Part shown: piece by piece, positions 47,334 to 54,569 of the stretch
Position numbering within the stretch: position 1 is the first letter of the stretch
Layout: each line of letters begins with the position of its first letter
From: Ancylobacter lacus
GTDB lineage: Bacteria > Pseudomonadota > Alphaproteobacteria > Rhizobiales > Xanthobacteraceae
DNA: 64,000 nucleotides
Assembly (NCBI RefSeq): GCF_018390635.1
Contig: NZ_JAHBGE010000042.1
Location: 1-64,000, forward strand
Direction: 5' to 3'
Notes under the pieces: model-generated
Database searches by the model: none
Told to the model about the DNA's origin: nothing
Seen by the model: only the letters and a program-made list of their open reading frames with translations
Position numbers and translations under genes: made by a program

Positions 47334-48052
47334 GCCGCGAGCACCTCACCCTTCTGTGGAAATGGCTCGCTCTCGGGCTGCTGCTTTATGTGCTGGCCGG
47401 CGTCGTCACCGTGCAGGGCGGGGGCGATATCTTCGGCGGCAAGACCGGGGCCAGCCCGGAGAAGGACGGCAACGCGGTCGTCGCCTACATGACCGTCGTG
47501 CTCGGCGCGCCGCTGTTCTGCCTGTCGATGCTGGTCGCGCTGCTGTACGCGCGCCGCCACGGCACGGCGTGGCACGAACGGGTCCCGGTGCTGCTGCTGG
47601 AGGGGCTGCGCACGGGGAGCTGGGAGGGGCGCGTCTTCCAGGGTGCCGTCATCTTCGTGCTCGTGCTGCTGCCGCTCTACGGAATCGGCCATTCGATCCG
47701 CATCGCGAATGACGGGCCGATCTGCGAGCAGGTGCCGGACGGCTCGCCGCCGGGTACCGAGGCCCGCTTCTGGCCCGGCGGACACTGGACGATCCTCGAC
47801 CTTCCCGACCCCATCGAATACGCGCCCGGACGCCGCGAGCAGCTCCGGCTGGTGAAGGACGAAGCCGCCGCGAAGATCTGCAAGAGCGGGTTTCAGCTCG
47901 ACTGGTACACGTTCTGGTTCATGGTGGTGTTTCCGGGGGCGGGGATGGCGCTGCTGCTGCTGTGGATCGGCATGCTGTTCCGCCCCGCCGGCCGGAAGCG
48001 CGCTCCTGCCGATCCCGGTGACGCGGTGGCGGGCTGGCACCAGTCTGGCTGA
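47330..48052 (+). CDS. Membrane protein of unknown function, coupled to the preceding exported protein
   Basis: A 240-residue protein with four predicted membrane segments: residues 8-29 (LLWKWLALGLLLYVLAGVV), 52-72 (YMTVVLGAPLFCLSMLVALL), about 103-120 (GAVIFVLVLLPLYGIGHSI) and about 200-222 (FWFMVVFPGAGMALLLLWI). Between the last two is an extracytoplasmic domain with two cysteines (ICEQVPDG, KICKSGF). The ATG at 47330 overlaps the upstream stop by four bases. The pair probably acts together at the envelope. No family is recognised. Confidence 0.75.
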   Translation: MSREHLTLLWKWLALGLLLYVLAGVVTVQGGGDIFGGKTGASPEKDGNAVVAYMTVVLGAPLFCLSMLVALLYARRHGTAWHERVPVLLLEGLRTGSWEGRVFQGAVIFVLVLLPLYGIGHSIRIANDGPICEQVPDGSPPGTEARFWPGGHWTILDLPDPIEYAPGRREQLRLVKDEAAAKICKSGFQLDWYTFWFMVVFPGAGMALLLLWIGMLFRPAGRKRAPADPGDAVAGWHQSG

Positions 48053-48073
48053 AGGCGTGGTGCCGGCGCGACC

Positions 48074-48115
48074 CCGCCATGGGGCTCCCGCCATGGGGCT
48101 CCCGCCGCGGGGCTC
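48074..48115. repeat. 14-base unit repeated three times in tandem
   Basis: CCGCCATGGGGCTC occurs at 48074-48087 and 48088-48101, and CCGCCGCGGGGCTC at 48102-48115. It lies in the 267-base gap after the membrane protein gene. No gene is seen in the gap. Confidence 0.8.
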
Positions 48116-48319
48116 GCCCATGCCCGGGCGGTTGGCCTCGGCGATGCGGCGTGAAGGCCGCGAGGTCCCGCCTCGGCCGTGTCCGGGCCGGGACGAGGCG
48201 GCTCTGCGCCATGGCCCGCCCCCGACCTGGGGCCTCGCACCCCGAGCCGGAACCCCGGCTTTCCGCCCCGCGTTAGCGCGGGCGGGCGTTCCTGCCCGTG
48301 GGGCAGGAGGCTAGAGGGC

Positions 48320-49321
48320 ATGACGTCCCGCCGTGACCACGCCGGGCGAGGGCCCGCCGACATCCGCATCGGGCTTTCCGGCTGGACCTATGCGCCGTGG
48401 CGCGGCGCCTTCTACCCCGCCGAGCTGCCGCAGCGGCGCGAGCTGGCCTATGCCGCCGCCAGCTTCCGCTCGCTGGAGATCAACGGCACCTTCTACGGCC
48501 TGCAGAAGCCGGAGGCCTATGCCCGCTGGGCTGAGGAGACGCCGGAAGATTTCATCTTCGCGGTGAAGGCGCCGCGCTTCATCACCCATGTGAAGCGGCT
48601 GCGCGAGCCGGAAGCGCCGCTCGCCAATTTCCTCGGCTCCGGGGTGCTGCGGCTCGGCGCCAAGCTGGGGCCGATCCTCTGGCAGTTCCCGCCGAACTTC
48701 GCGTTCGAGGAGGAGCGGCTCGCCGCCTTCCTCGCCCTGCTGCCGCACGACACCGAGGCCGCGCTGGAGCGCGCCCGCCGGCACGACGCCCGGCTGAAGG
48801 CGCCGTGGCTCGCCATAGAGGGGCCGCGCCGGCTGCGCCACGCGGTCGAGATCCGCCACGAGAGCTTTCGCGATCCCCGCTTCCTCGCCCTGCTGCGCCG
48901 GCATGGCGTGGCGCTGGTCTGCGCCGACACGGTGGCGTGGCCGCGGCTGATGGACCTTGCCGCCGACTTCGCCTATTGCCGGCTGCACGGCTCGGACGAG
49001 CTCTACCGCAGCCGCTATGCCGACGAGGCGCTGGACCGCTGGGCGCTGCGGGCTTCCTGCTGGGCGCGGGGCCTGCCGATGCGGGACGGCGATTTCATCG
49101 CCCCCGAAGATTCGGCCCCCGACGACCCCGGCCCCGACGACCTTGCGACTGCGCGCCCGCGCGACGTGTTCGTCTATTTCGACAACACCGACAAGCTGCA
49201 CGCGCCGGAGGACGCCCGCCGGCTGATGCGGCGGCTGGGGCAGGAGGTGGTGGCGCCCGATGCCGGGGCCTTCCTCGCCGCCGGCCCGGCGGAGGAGCCC
49301 GCCGCCTCACGCCCGACGTGA
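48320..49321 (+). CDS. DUF72 family protein (YecE-like)
   Basis: A TIM-barrel-like DUF72 protein of 333 residues. Typical stretches are IRIGLSGWTYAPWRGAFYP, SLEINGTFYGLQKPEAYARW, FIFAVKAPRFITHVKRL, LGPILWQFPPNFAF, HAVEIRHESFRDPRF and DVFVYFDNTDKLHAPEDA. The ATG at 48320 follows GCAGGAGG (48304-48311). The family is widespread and its reaction is not established. The Asp- and Pro-rich insert (about 257-275, SAPDDPGPDDLATA) is longer than in many relatives. It starts a short plus-strand run with PfpI and cytochrome b561. Confidence 0.88.
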   Translation: MTSRRDHAGRGPADIRIGLSGWTYAPWRGAFYPAELPQRRELAYAAASFRSLEINGTFYGLQKPEAYARWAEETPEDFIFAVKAPRFITHVKRLREPEAPLANFLGSGVLRLGAKLGPILWQFPPNFAFEEERLAAFLALLPHDTEAALERARRHDARLKAPWLAIEGPRRLRHAVEIRHESFRDPRFLALLRRHGVALVCADTVAWPRLMDLAADFAYCRLHGSDELYRSRYADEALDRWALRASCWARGLPMRDGDFIAPEDSAPDDPGPDDLATARPRDVFVYFDNTDKLHAPEDARRLMRRLGQEVVAPDAGAFLAAGPAEEPAASRPT

Positions 49322-49398
49322 TCGGCCGGCGGGGAACCCCGCGCCAGGGCGGGCGTTCGCCCTGAGGGGATGCGGGGGCCGACGTTCAGGAGACAGAC

Positions 49399-49974
49399 AT
49401 GCCGAATATCCGCGAGGCCCGGATCCTCATCCTCGCCACCCACGGCTTCGAGCAGAGCGAGCTGATGGTGCCGCGCGACGCGCTGCGCAAGGCCGGCGCC
49501 ACCGTCGAGCTCGCCACCCCGGACGGCCAGCCCATCCGCGGCTGGAACGAGAAGGACTGGGGCGACACCGCCGAGGCCGATCTGAAGATCGCCGCCGCCG
49601 ACCCCGCCCGCTACGACGCGCTGGTGCTGCCGGGCGGGGTCATCAACCCCGACCAGCTACGGGTAAACCCCGACGCGATGAAGGTGGTGCGCGCCTTCCT
49701 CGACAGCGGCAAGGTGGTGGCCGCGGTCTGCCACGGGCCGTGGCTGCTGGTGGAGGCCGACGCGGTGCGCGGGCGCAACGTCACCTCCTTCCCCTCGATC
49801 CGCACCGACGTGGTGAACGCCGGCGGCAACTGGGTCGACCGGGAGGTGGTGGCCGACCAGGGCATCGTCACCTCCCGCTCGCCGGCCGACCTGCCCGCCT
49901 TCGTCGCCAAGATCATCGAGGAGGTCGGCGAGGGCCGCCACGAGCGCCGCGACGCCGGCCGCAAGGTCGCCTGA
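49399..49974 (+). CDS. DJ-1/PfpI family protein (YhbO/glyoxalase-III type)
   Basis: A 191-residue class I glutamine-amidotransferase-like protein. The nucleophile elbow is VVAAVCHGPWLLVEADAVRG with Cys then His; the acidic partner Glu lies in ATHGFEQSELMVP. The block NWVDREVVADQGIVTSRSP closes the fold. Relatives act on glyoxal-modified proteins or hydrate glyoxals under stress. GGAGACAGAC upstream provides the ribosome site for ATG 49399. Length and motifs are complete. Confidence 0.92.
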   Translation: MPNIREARILILATHGFEQSELMVPRDALRKAGATVELATPDGQPIRGWNEKDWGDTAEADLKIAAADPARYDALVLPGGVINPDQLRVNPDAMKVVRAFLDSGKVVAAVCHGPWLLVEADAVRGRNVTSFPSIRTDVVNAGGNWVDREVVADQGIVTSRSPADLPAFVAKIIEEVGEGRHERRDAGRKVA

Positions 49975-50178
49975 CGCGGGCGGCGCGCCGCGCAGCGAGG
50001 CCCGGCCCCGGCCGGGCCTTTTCCGCGCAACGTGCCGCCTCTTTCGCGAACCCCGCGCCGGGCGCGCGGCATCGGCCGGCGCCGGGCCGGCGAAGGTACG
50101 GTTTCCGTGCGGAACGGAAACGGGGTATGGAACGGTTCCAGGGTGCGGGCGGGACCGCGCCCGACCGGAGCCGCCGCC

Positions 50179-50661
50179 ATGACCGACCGCTACGATGCCG
50201 TCGCCCGCTTCCTGCACTGGGCGATCGTGCTTCTCATCATCGTGCAGTTCTCCAGCGCCTGGAGCTGGGACATCTTCGAGAAGGGCACCACCGGGCGCTT
50301 CGTGCTGTTCCAGTTCCACCTTTATTCCGGCTACAGCATCCTCGCCCTGGCGCTGCTGCGCATCGTGTGGCGGCTGACCCACCGCCCGCCGCCGCTGCCG
50401 GCGGGCTCGTCGCGGCTGGTCGAGATCGCCTCCCACGCCGTGCACGGTCTGCTCTATCTCGCCATCGTGGTGCAGCCGCTCCTCGGCATCGTGATGATCA
50501 CCGCCTTCGGCAAGAGCCTCGGCCGCTGGCCCGGCGAGGCGCATGAGCTGGTCGCCGACGGGCTGCTGGTGCTGGTGGGGCTGCATGTGGCCGGGGCGCT
50601 GTTCCACCAGTTCGTGCTGCGCGACCGGCTGATCGAGCGGATGCTGCCGGCCCGGCGCTGA
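50179..50661 (+). CDS. Cytochrome b561 family protein
   Basis: A 160-residue diheme b-type cytochrome with four membrane helices. His ligands are visible in VARFLHWAIVL, FQFHLYSGYSIL, ASHAVHGLLYLAIV and LVGLHVAGALFHQFVL, at the positions typical for bacterial CybB-like quinol:acceptor proteins. The ATG at 50179 is preceded by GGAG (50167-50170). It may move electrons between quinol and periplasmic acceptors. It lies next to the siderophore locus, but nothing ties it to iron reduction. Confidence 0.92.
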   Translation: MTDRYDAVARFLHWAIVLLIIVQFSSAWSWDIFEKGTTGRFVLFQFHLYSGYSILALALLRIVWRLTHRPPPLPAGSSRLVEIASHAVHGLLYLAIVVQPLLGIVMITAFGKSLGRWPGEAHELVADGLLVLVGLHVAGALFHQFVLRDRLIERMLPARR

Positions 50662-50696
50662 GCGCTATCGCCTCCCGGCCGCGCGGGGCACGCGCC

Positions 50697-51635
50697 TCAG
50701 AGCGGGCCGCCGGCGGCGAAGCGCAGCGCGCGCGACATCGCGGCGGGCAGCACCGAGGCGTGGTCCTCGCCCGCCAGCACGGCGCAGGCGAGCACCGCCT
50801 CCGGCCCCAGCGCGGCGCGCGCGGCCTCGGCGTAGCGCCGCGTCGCCGCCACCATGCCGCGCCGGGCGCGACGGGCGGCGATGGCCGTGGCGCCGGGCGC
50901 GCCCTCCTGCCAGGGTGCCAGCCCCTCCTCATATTCCCCCACCATCAGGGCGAGGCGCGCGCGCGCGCCGCGCTCCCGCGCCGCCAGCCCGGCCAGCAGC
51001 GCCGGTTCGTCCCACCAGAGCGAGGGGCTGACCGCGACATGGCTCGCGAACAGCTCCGGCGCGCGGGTGAACACCTCCAGCACGAAGGCCCCGCCCAGCG
51101 AATGGCCGAACAGCGTCCGCCGCGCGGGATCGAGCGGCCAGCGCCCGGCCAGCACCGGCAGCAGCCGCGAGCGGATGAAGCCGAGGAAGGCGGCGCTGCC
51201 GCCGGTGCCGGGCAGCCCCTCCAGCCCCTCCGGTGCCAAACCCGCCTCGGCTGCCTCCCGCGGCGGGCCGGCGCTGAAGTCGAAGCGGCGGCGGGCGCGG
51301 TCGTGCGGCGCCTGCGTGGGGTAGCCGATGCCGACGAGGAGCGTGGGGCCGACGCCGGTGGCGGCCGGGCGCACCGCGGCGCGCCGCGCGGTCTCCGTGA
51401 AGGTGGCGAAGCCGGCATTGGCATCCAGCATGAACAGGGCGGGCCAGCCCTCCGGCGGCGGCGGCTCCGCCGGCTCGGCGACGAAGATGCGCCAGGGCCG
51501 CGCGGCGGCGCGGCGTGCGGACGCGTCCGCTTCCGTCGCGCCGGGTTCCGTCCCCTCGTCCGGGCCGAGATCGAAGCGCAGCGCGCCCGGCAGGTGCACC
51601 GGCGCGGTGGGGGGCAGGGCGGCGGGCAGGACCAT
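50697..51635 (-). CDS. Siderophore-esterase-like alpha/beta hydrolase (IroE/PfeE type)
   Basis: A 312-residue putative esterase. It has the esterase-family start FMLDANAGFATFTE, nucleophile elbow FGHSLGGAFVLEVFTR (Ser), VSPSLWWDEPALL, and the catalytic His in LAGEDHASVLPAAMSRALRF. The SPSLWW and GEDH blocks are typical of IroE and related enzymes that open the trilactone of catecholate siderophores. No signal peptide is evident, so it would act in the cytoplasm after uptake, or in the periplasm by an unseen route. It diverges from the FecCD permease gene, across a region with a possible iron-responsive site. Confidence 0.82.
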   Translation of the reverse strand: MVLPAALPPTAPVHLPGALRFDLGPDEGTEPGATEADASARRAAARPWRIFVAEPAEPPPPEGWPALFMLDANAGFATFTETARRAAVRPAATGVGPTLLVGIGYPTQAPHDRARRRFDFSAGPPREAAEAGLAPEGLEGLPGTGGSAAFLGFIRSRLLPVLAGRWPLDPARRTLFGHSLGGAFVLEVFTRAPELFASHVAVSPSLWWDEPALLAGLAARERGARARLALMVGEYEEGLAPWQEGAPGATAIAARRARRGMVAATRRYAEAARAALGPEAVLACAVLAGEDHASVLPAAMSRALRFAAGGPL

Positions 51636-51795
51636 GCCACGGCTCCGGGGTCAGGCGGGAGCGGTTCGCGTCCTCATCCGGCGAGGCGGGCGAGGCAGGC
51701 GCGGCCGCCGCTCCCGCGGCGTGGATCGAACCGTGCTCTAGCCGGCCGGCAAGCGGCTGGAAAGCGCTTTCGCGCCGGTGCAGGCAGACTGGAGC

Positions 51796-51808
51796 TTTTC
51801 TAAATTAT
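51796..51808. promoter_or_regulatory. Possible iron-responsive operator upstream of fecCD-type genes
   Basis: TTTTCTAAATTAT is an AT-rich island in very GC-rich sequence. It holds a TTCTAAA half-site like that of the Irr-type iron control element of alphaproteobacteria. The partner half is poor. It lies 75 bases upstream of the permease start, in the divergent promoter region. Confidence 0.35.
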
Positions 51809-51882
51809 CTCGGCAGGACAACGGGTTGACCCATCTGCCGCGCTCATGCATGAACCGGCCTGCCCCTCGCGCGGACGATGCG

Positions 51883-52941
51883 ATGACCGAAACCTCCCAC
51901 CATGCCGCGACGCTCGCCGCCTATGCCGCCCTGCTGCGCCGGCGGGCGCTGCTGGTGGCGGCGCTGGCGCTGGCGGTGGCGGCGGCGCTGGTTCTGGACA
52001 TCGCCACCGGACCCTCCAGCCTGAAGGTAAGCGAGGTGCTGCGGGTGCTCATGGACCCCGCCGGGGCGGAGCTGCCGGCGCGGGTCATCGTCTGGCAGGT
52101 GCGGCTGCCGGCGGCGCTGATGGCGGTGCTGGTCGGGGCCGCGCTCTCGCTGGCCGGCGCCGAGATGCAGACCATTCTCGACAACCCGCTGGCGAGCCCC
52201 TTCACCCTCGGCGTCTCCTCCGCCGCCTCCTTCGGCGCGGCGCTCGCCCTGGTGCTCGGCCTCGGCGTGCCGGGCCTGCCGGCGGAGTGGTTCGTGCCCG
52301 CCAACGCCTTCGTCTTCGCCTTCGCCTCGGTGCTGATGCTGCAGGCGCTGGCGCGGCTGCGCGGCGCCGGGGTGGAGACGCTGGTGCTGTTCGGCATCGC
52401 GCTGGTGTTCACCTTCAACGCGCTGGTGGCGCTGGTGCAGTTCGTCGCCAGCCAGGAGGCGCTGCAGCAGCTGGTGTTCTGGAGCATGGGTTCGCTGGCG
52501 CGGGCGAGCTGGGGCCGGCTCGGCCTGCTGGCGCTGGCGGTGGCGGTGGTGCTGCCCTTCTCGCTGCGGGCGAGCTGGAAGATGACGGCGCTGCGGCTGG
52601 GGGAGGACCGCGCCCGCAGCTTCGGCATCGCGGTGGAGCGGCTGCGCTTCCTCTCGCTGCTGCGGGTCAGCCTGCTGGCGGCCTCGGCAGTGGCCTTTGT
52701 CGGCACCATCGGCTTCATCGGGCTGGTGGGGCCGCATATGGCGCGGCTGCTGGTGGGGGAGGATCACCGCTTCCTGCTGCCGGCCAGCGTGCTGACCGGG
52801 GCGCTGGTGATGTCGCTCGCCTCGGTGGCGAGCAAGGTGCTGGTGCCCGGCGCGCTGCTGCCGGTCGGCCTCGTCACCGCGCTGATCGGGGTGCCGGTGT
52901 TTCTCGGCCTCATCCTCGCCCGCCGGGAGCGCGGGACATGA
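51883..52941 (+). CDS. FecCD-family iron-siderophore ABC permease
   Basis: A 352-residue inner-membrane permease with about ten segments, of the FepD/FecD type. Typical stretches: VWQVRLPAALMAVLVGAALS, GAEMQTILDNPLASPFTLGVSS, the cytoplasmic coupling region LRLGEDRARSFGIAVERLR, FVGTIGFIGLVGPHMARLLVG, and VPGALLPVGLVTALIGVPVF. Only one permease gene is present; such transporters can be homodimers. An ATG at 51850 is a possible longer start. Its last bases overlap the ATPase start (ATGA). With the adjacent DHB operon it should import the cognate ferric siderophore. Confidence 0.92.
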   Translation: MTETSHHAATLAAYAALLRRRALLVAALALAVAAALVLDIATGPSSLKVSEVLRVLMDPAGAELPARVIVWQVRLPAALMAVLVGAALSLAGAEMQTILDNPLASPFTLGVSSAASFGAALALVLGLGVPGLPAEWFVPANAFVFAFASVLMLQALARLRGAGVETLVLFGIALVFTFNALVALVQFVASQEALQQLVFWSMGSLARASWGRLGLLALAVAVVLPFSLRASWKMTALRLGEDRARSFGIAVERLRFLSLLRVSLLAASAVAFVGTIGFIGLVGPHMARLLVGEDHRFLLPASVLTGALVMSLASVASKVLVPGALLPVGLVTALIGVPVFLGLILARRERGT

Positions 52942-53720
52942 GCGAGGCGGCGGCGCTGGCGGTGCAGGGGTTGAGCGCCGGCTATGGCGGGCGCGCCGTC
53001 CTGGCGGGGCTGTCGCTGCCCCCGGTGCGGCCCGGCACGCTCACCGGGCTGATCGGGCCGAACGCGGCCGGCAAGACCACGCTGCTGCGGGCCCTCGCCG
53101 GGCTTGTGCCGGCGAAGGGCTCGGTGCGGCTCGGCGCGGTCGAGCTCGCGCGGCTGGACGGGCCGGCCCGCGCCCGCCACGTCACCTACATGCCGCAGAG
53201 CCTGCCGCAGCGCTCCGGCCTCACCGTGCTCGAATCCGTGCTGGCGGCCGGGCGCGCCTCGGCGGCGGCGCTGCCGGAGCGCGCCGCCCGGCTCCACGCG
53301 CTGGAGACGCTGGAACGGCTCGGCATCGCCGACCTCGCCCTGCGCAGCCTCGCGGCGCTGTCCGGCGGGCAGCGCCAGCTCGCCAGCCTCGCCCAGTGCC
53401 TGGTGCGCGCGCCCGCCCTCCTGCTGCTCGACGAGCCCACCAGCGCCCTCGATATCCGCCACCAGCACGGGGTAATGCAGCTCGCGGCGGAGGTGGCGGC
53501 GGAGCGCGGCATGGTGGTGCTGGCGGTGCTGCACGACATCGCGCTGGCGAGCCGCTGGTGTGCCCGCCTCGTCGTGCTGGCGGAAGGCGCGGTGGTGGCG
53601 GACGGGCCGCCGGAGGCCGCGATCACCCCCGCGCTGCTGGCGCGGGTCTATGGCGTGCAGGCGCGGGTGGAGCGCTGCTCGCGGGGCCAGGTGCAGGTGA
53701 TGGTCGACGGCCTCGCCTGA
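52938..53720 (+). CDS. Iron-siderophore ABC transporter ATP-binding protein (FecE/FepC type)
   Basis: A 260-residue ATPase. Walker A GPNAAGKTTLLRAL (Ala replaces the usual Gly in NGAGK), Q loop TYMPQSLPQRSG, signature LSGGQRQLASLAQCLV, Walker B LLLLDEPTSALDIRHQ and switch His LAVLHDIALASRW are in order. The ATG at 52938 lies in the permease stop, so permease and ATPase are made together. It runs convergently into entA with a 78-base gap. Confidence 0.94.
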   Translation: MSEAAALAVQGLSAGYGGRAVLAGLSLPPVRPGTLTGLIGPNAAGKTTLLRALAGLVPAKGSVRLGAVELARLDGPARARHVTYMPQSLPQRSGLTVLESVLAAGRASAAALPERAARLHALETLERLGIADLALRSLAALSGGQRQLASLAQCLVRAPALLLLDEPTSALDIRHQHGVMQLAAEVAAERGMVVLAVLHDIALASRWCARLVVLAEGAVVADGPPEAAITPALLARVYGVQARVERCSRGQVQVMVDGLA

Positions 53721-53798
53721 GGCCGGCGCGGACAGGGACGCGACACCCGGCGGGCGTCGCTGGATGTCACCCCCGGGCGCGGGCCGTCCGCCGGCCGC

Positions 53799-54569
53799 TC
53801 AGCCCCGCAGCGTCGCGCCGCCATCGACATAGAGGTCGGCCATGGTGATGTGGCCGGCGCGGTCCGACAGCAGGAACAGCACCGCCTCCGCCACATCCTC
53901 CGGCGTCGCCAGCTTGCCGAGCGGGATGCCGGTCCTGAACGCCTCCGGCTGGCCGGCGATGACGCGGGCGGCGCCGCCGGCATCCGCCCACATGCCGGTC
54001 TGCATCGGGGTCAGGGTGGAGCCCGGCGCCACGATGTTGCAGCGGATGCCGTGGGGCGCCAGCTCCAGCCCGAGGCAGCGGGTGAACATGGTGGCGGCGG
54101 CCTTGGAGGCGGCATAGGCGGCCATGGCGTGGCGGGGTATGCCGGCGGCGTTGGAGCCGACCGTGACCAGCGCCCCGCGCCGGCGCGGCACCATGTGGCG
54201 GGCCAGCGCCCGGCCGAGGCGAAACACGCCGCCGGCGTTGATGTCCATCACCCGCGCCCATTCCGCCTCGTCGAGCTCGGCGATGGTGCGGGTGGACAGC
54301 ACCCCGGCGACGCTGGCGCCAAGCTCGATCGGGCCGATCTCGGCCTCGATCCGCCCGACCAGCGCCTCGACCGCCGCGCCGTCGCGCATGTCCAGCGGCG
54401 CGGCAAGCACCCCCTCGCCCAGTTCCGTCGCGAGGCGTCGCACGGCGGCGGCGTCGATGTCGGTCGCCACCACCCGCGCCCCCTCGGCGAGGAGCGCCCG
54501 CGCCACGGCGGCGCCGATGCCGCCGCCGGCCCCGGTGACGAAGGCGATCCGCCCGGCGATGCCGCTCAT
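53799..54569 (-). CDS. entA: 2,3-dihydro-2,3-dihydroxybenzoate dehydrogenase
   Basis: A short-chain dehydrogenase of 256 residues that oxidises 2,3-dihydro-DHB to 2,3-dihydroxybenzoate with NAD. The cofactor loop is VTGAGGGIGAAVAR, the NNAG-equivalent is ASVAGVLS, and the active-site Ser, Tyr and Lys lie in VTVGSNAAGIPRHAMAAYAASKAA. The stretch NAAGIPRHAMAAYAASKAA is characteristic of EntA/DhbA. The ATG at 54569 overlaps the synthetase stop (ATGA). It is the last gene of the siderophore operon. Confidence 0.95.
   Translation of the reverse strand: MSGIAGRIAFVTGAGGGIGAAVARALLAEGARVVATDIDAAAVRRLATELGEGVLAAPLDMRDGAAVEALVGRIEAEIGPIELGASVAGVLSTRTIAELDEAEWARVMDINAGGVFRLGRALARHMVPRRRGALVTVGSNAAGIPRHAMAAYAASKAAATMFTRCLGLELAPHGIRCNIVAPGSTLTPMQTGMWADAGGAARVIAGQPEAFRTGIPLGKLATPEDVAEAVLFLLSDRAGHITMADLYVDGGATLRG

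Noticed and set aside
48060-48320. CRISPR-like array at the three 14-base repeats
   Set aside because: Units are directly adjacent without spacers and far too short.
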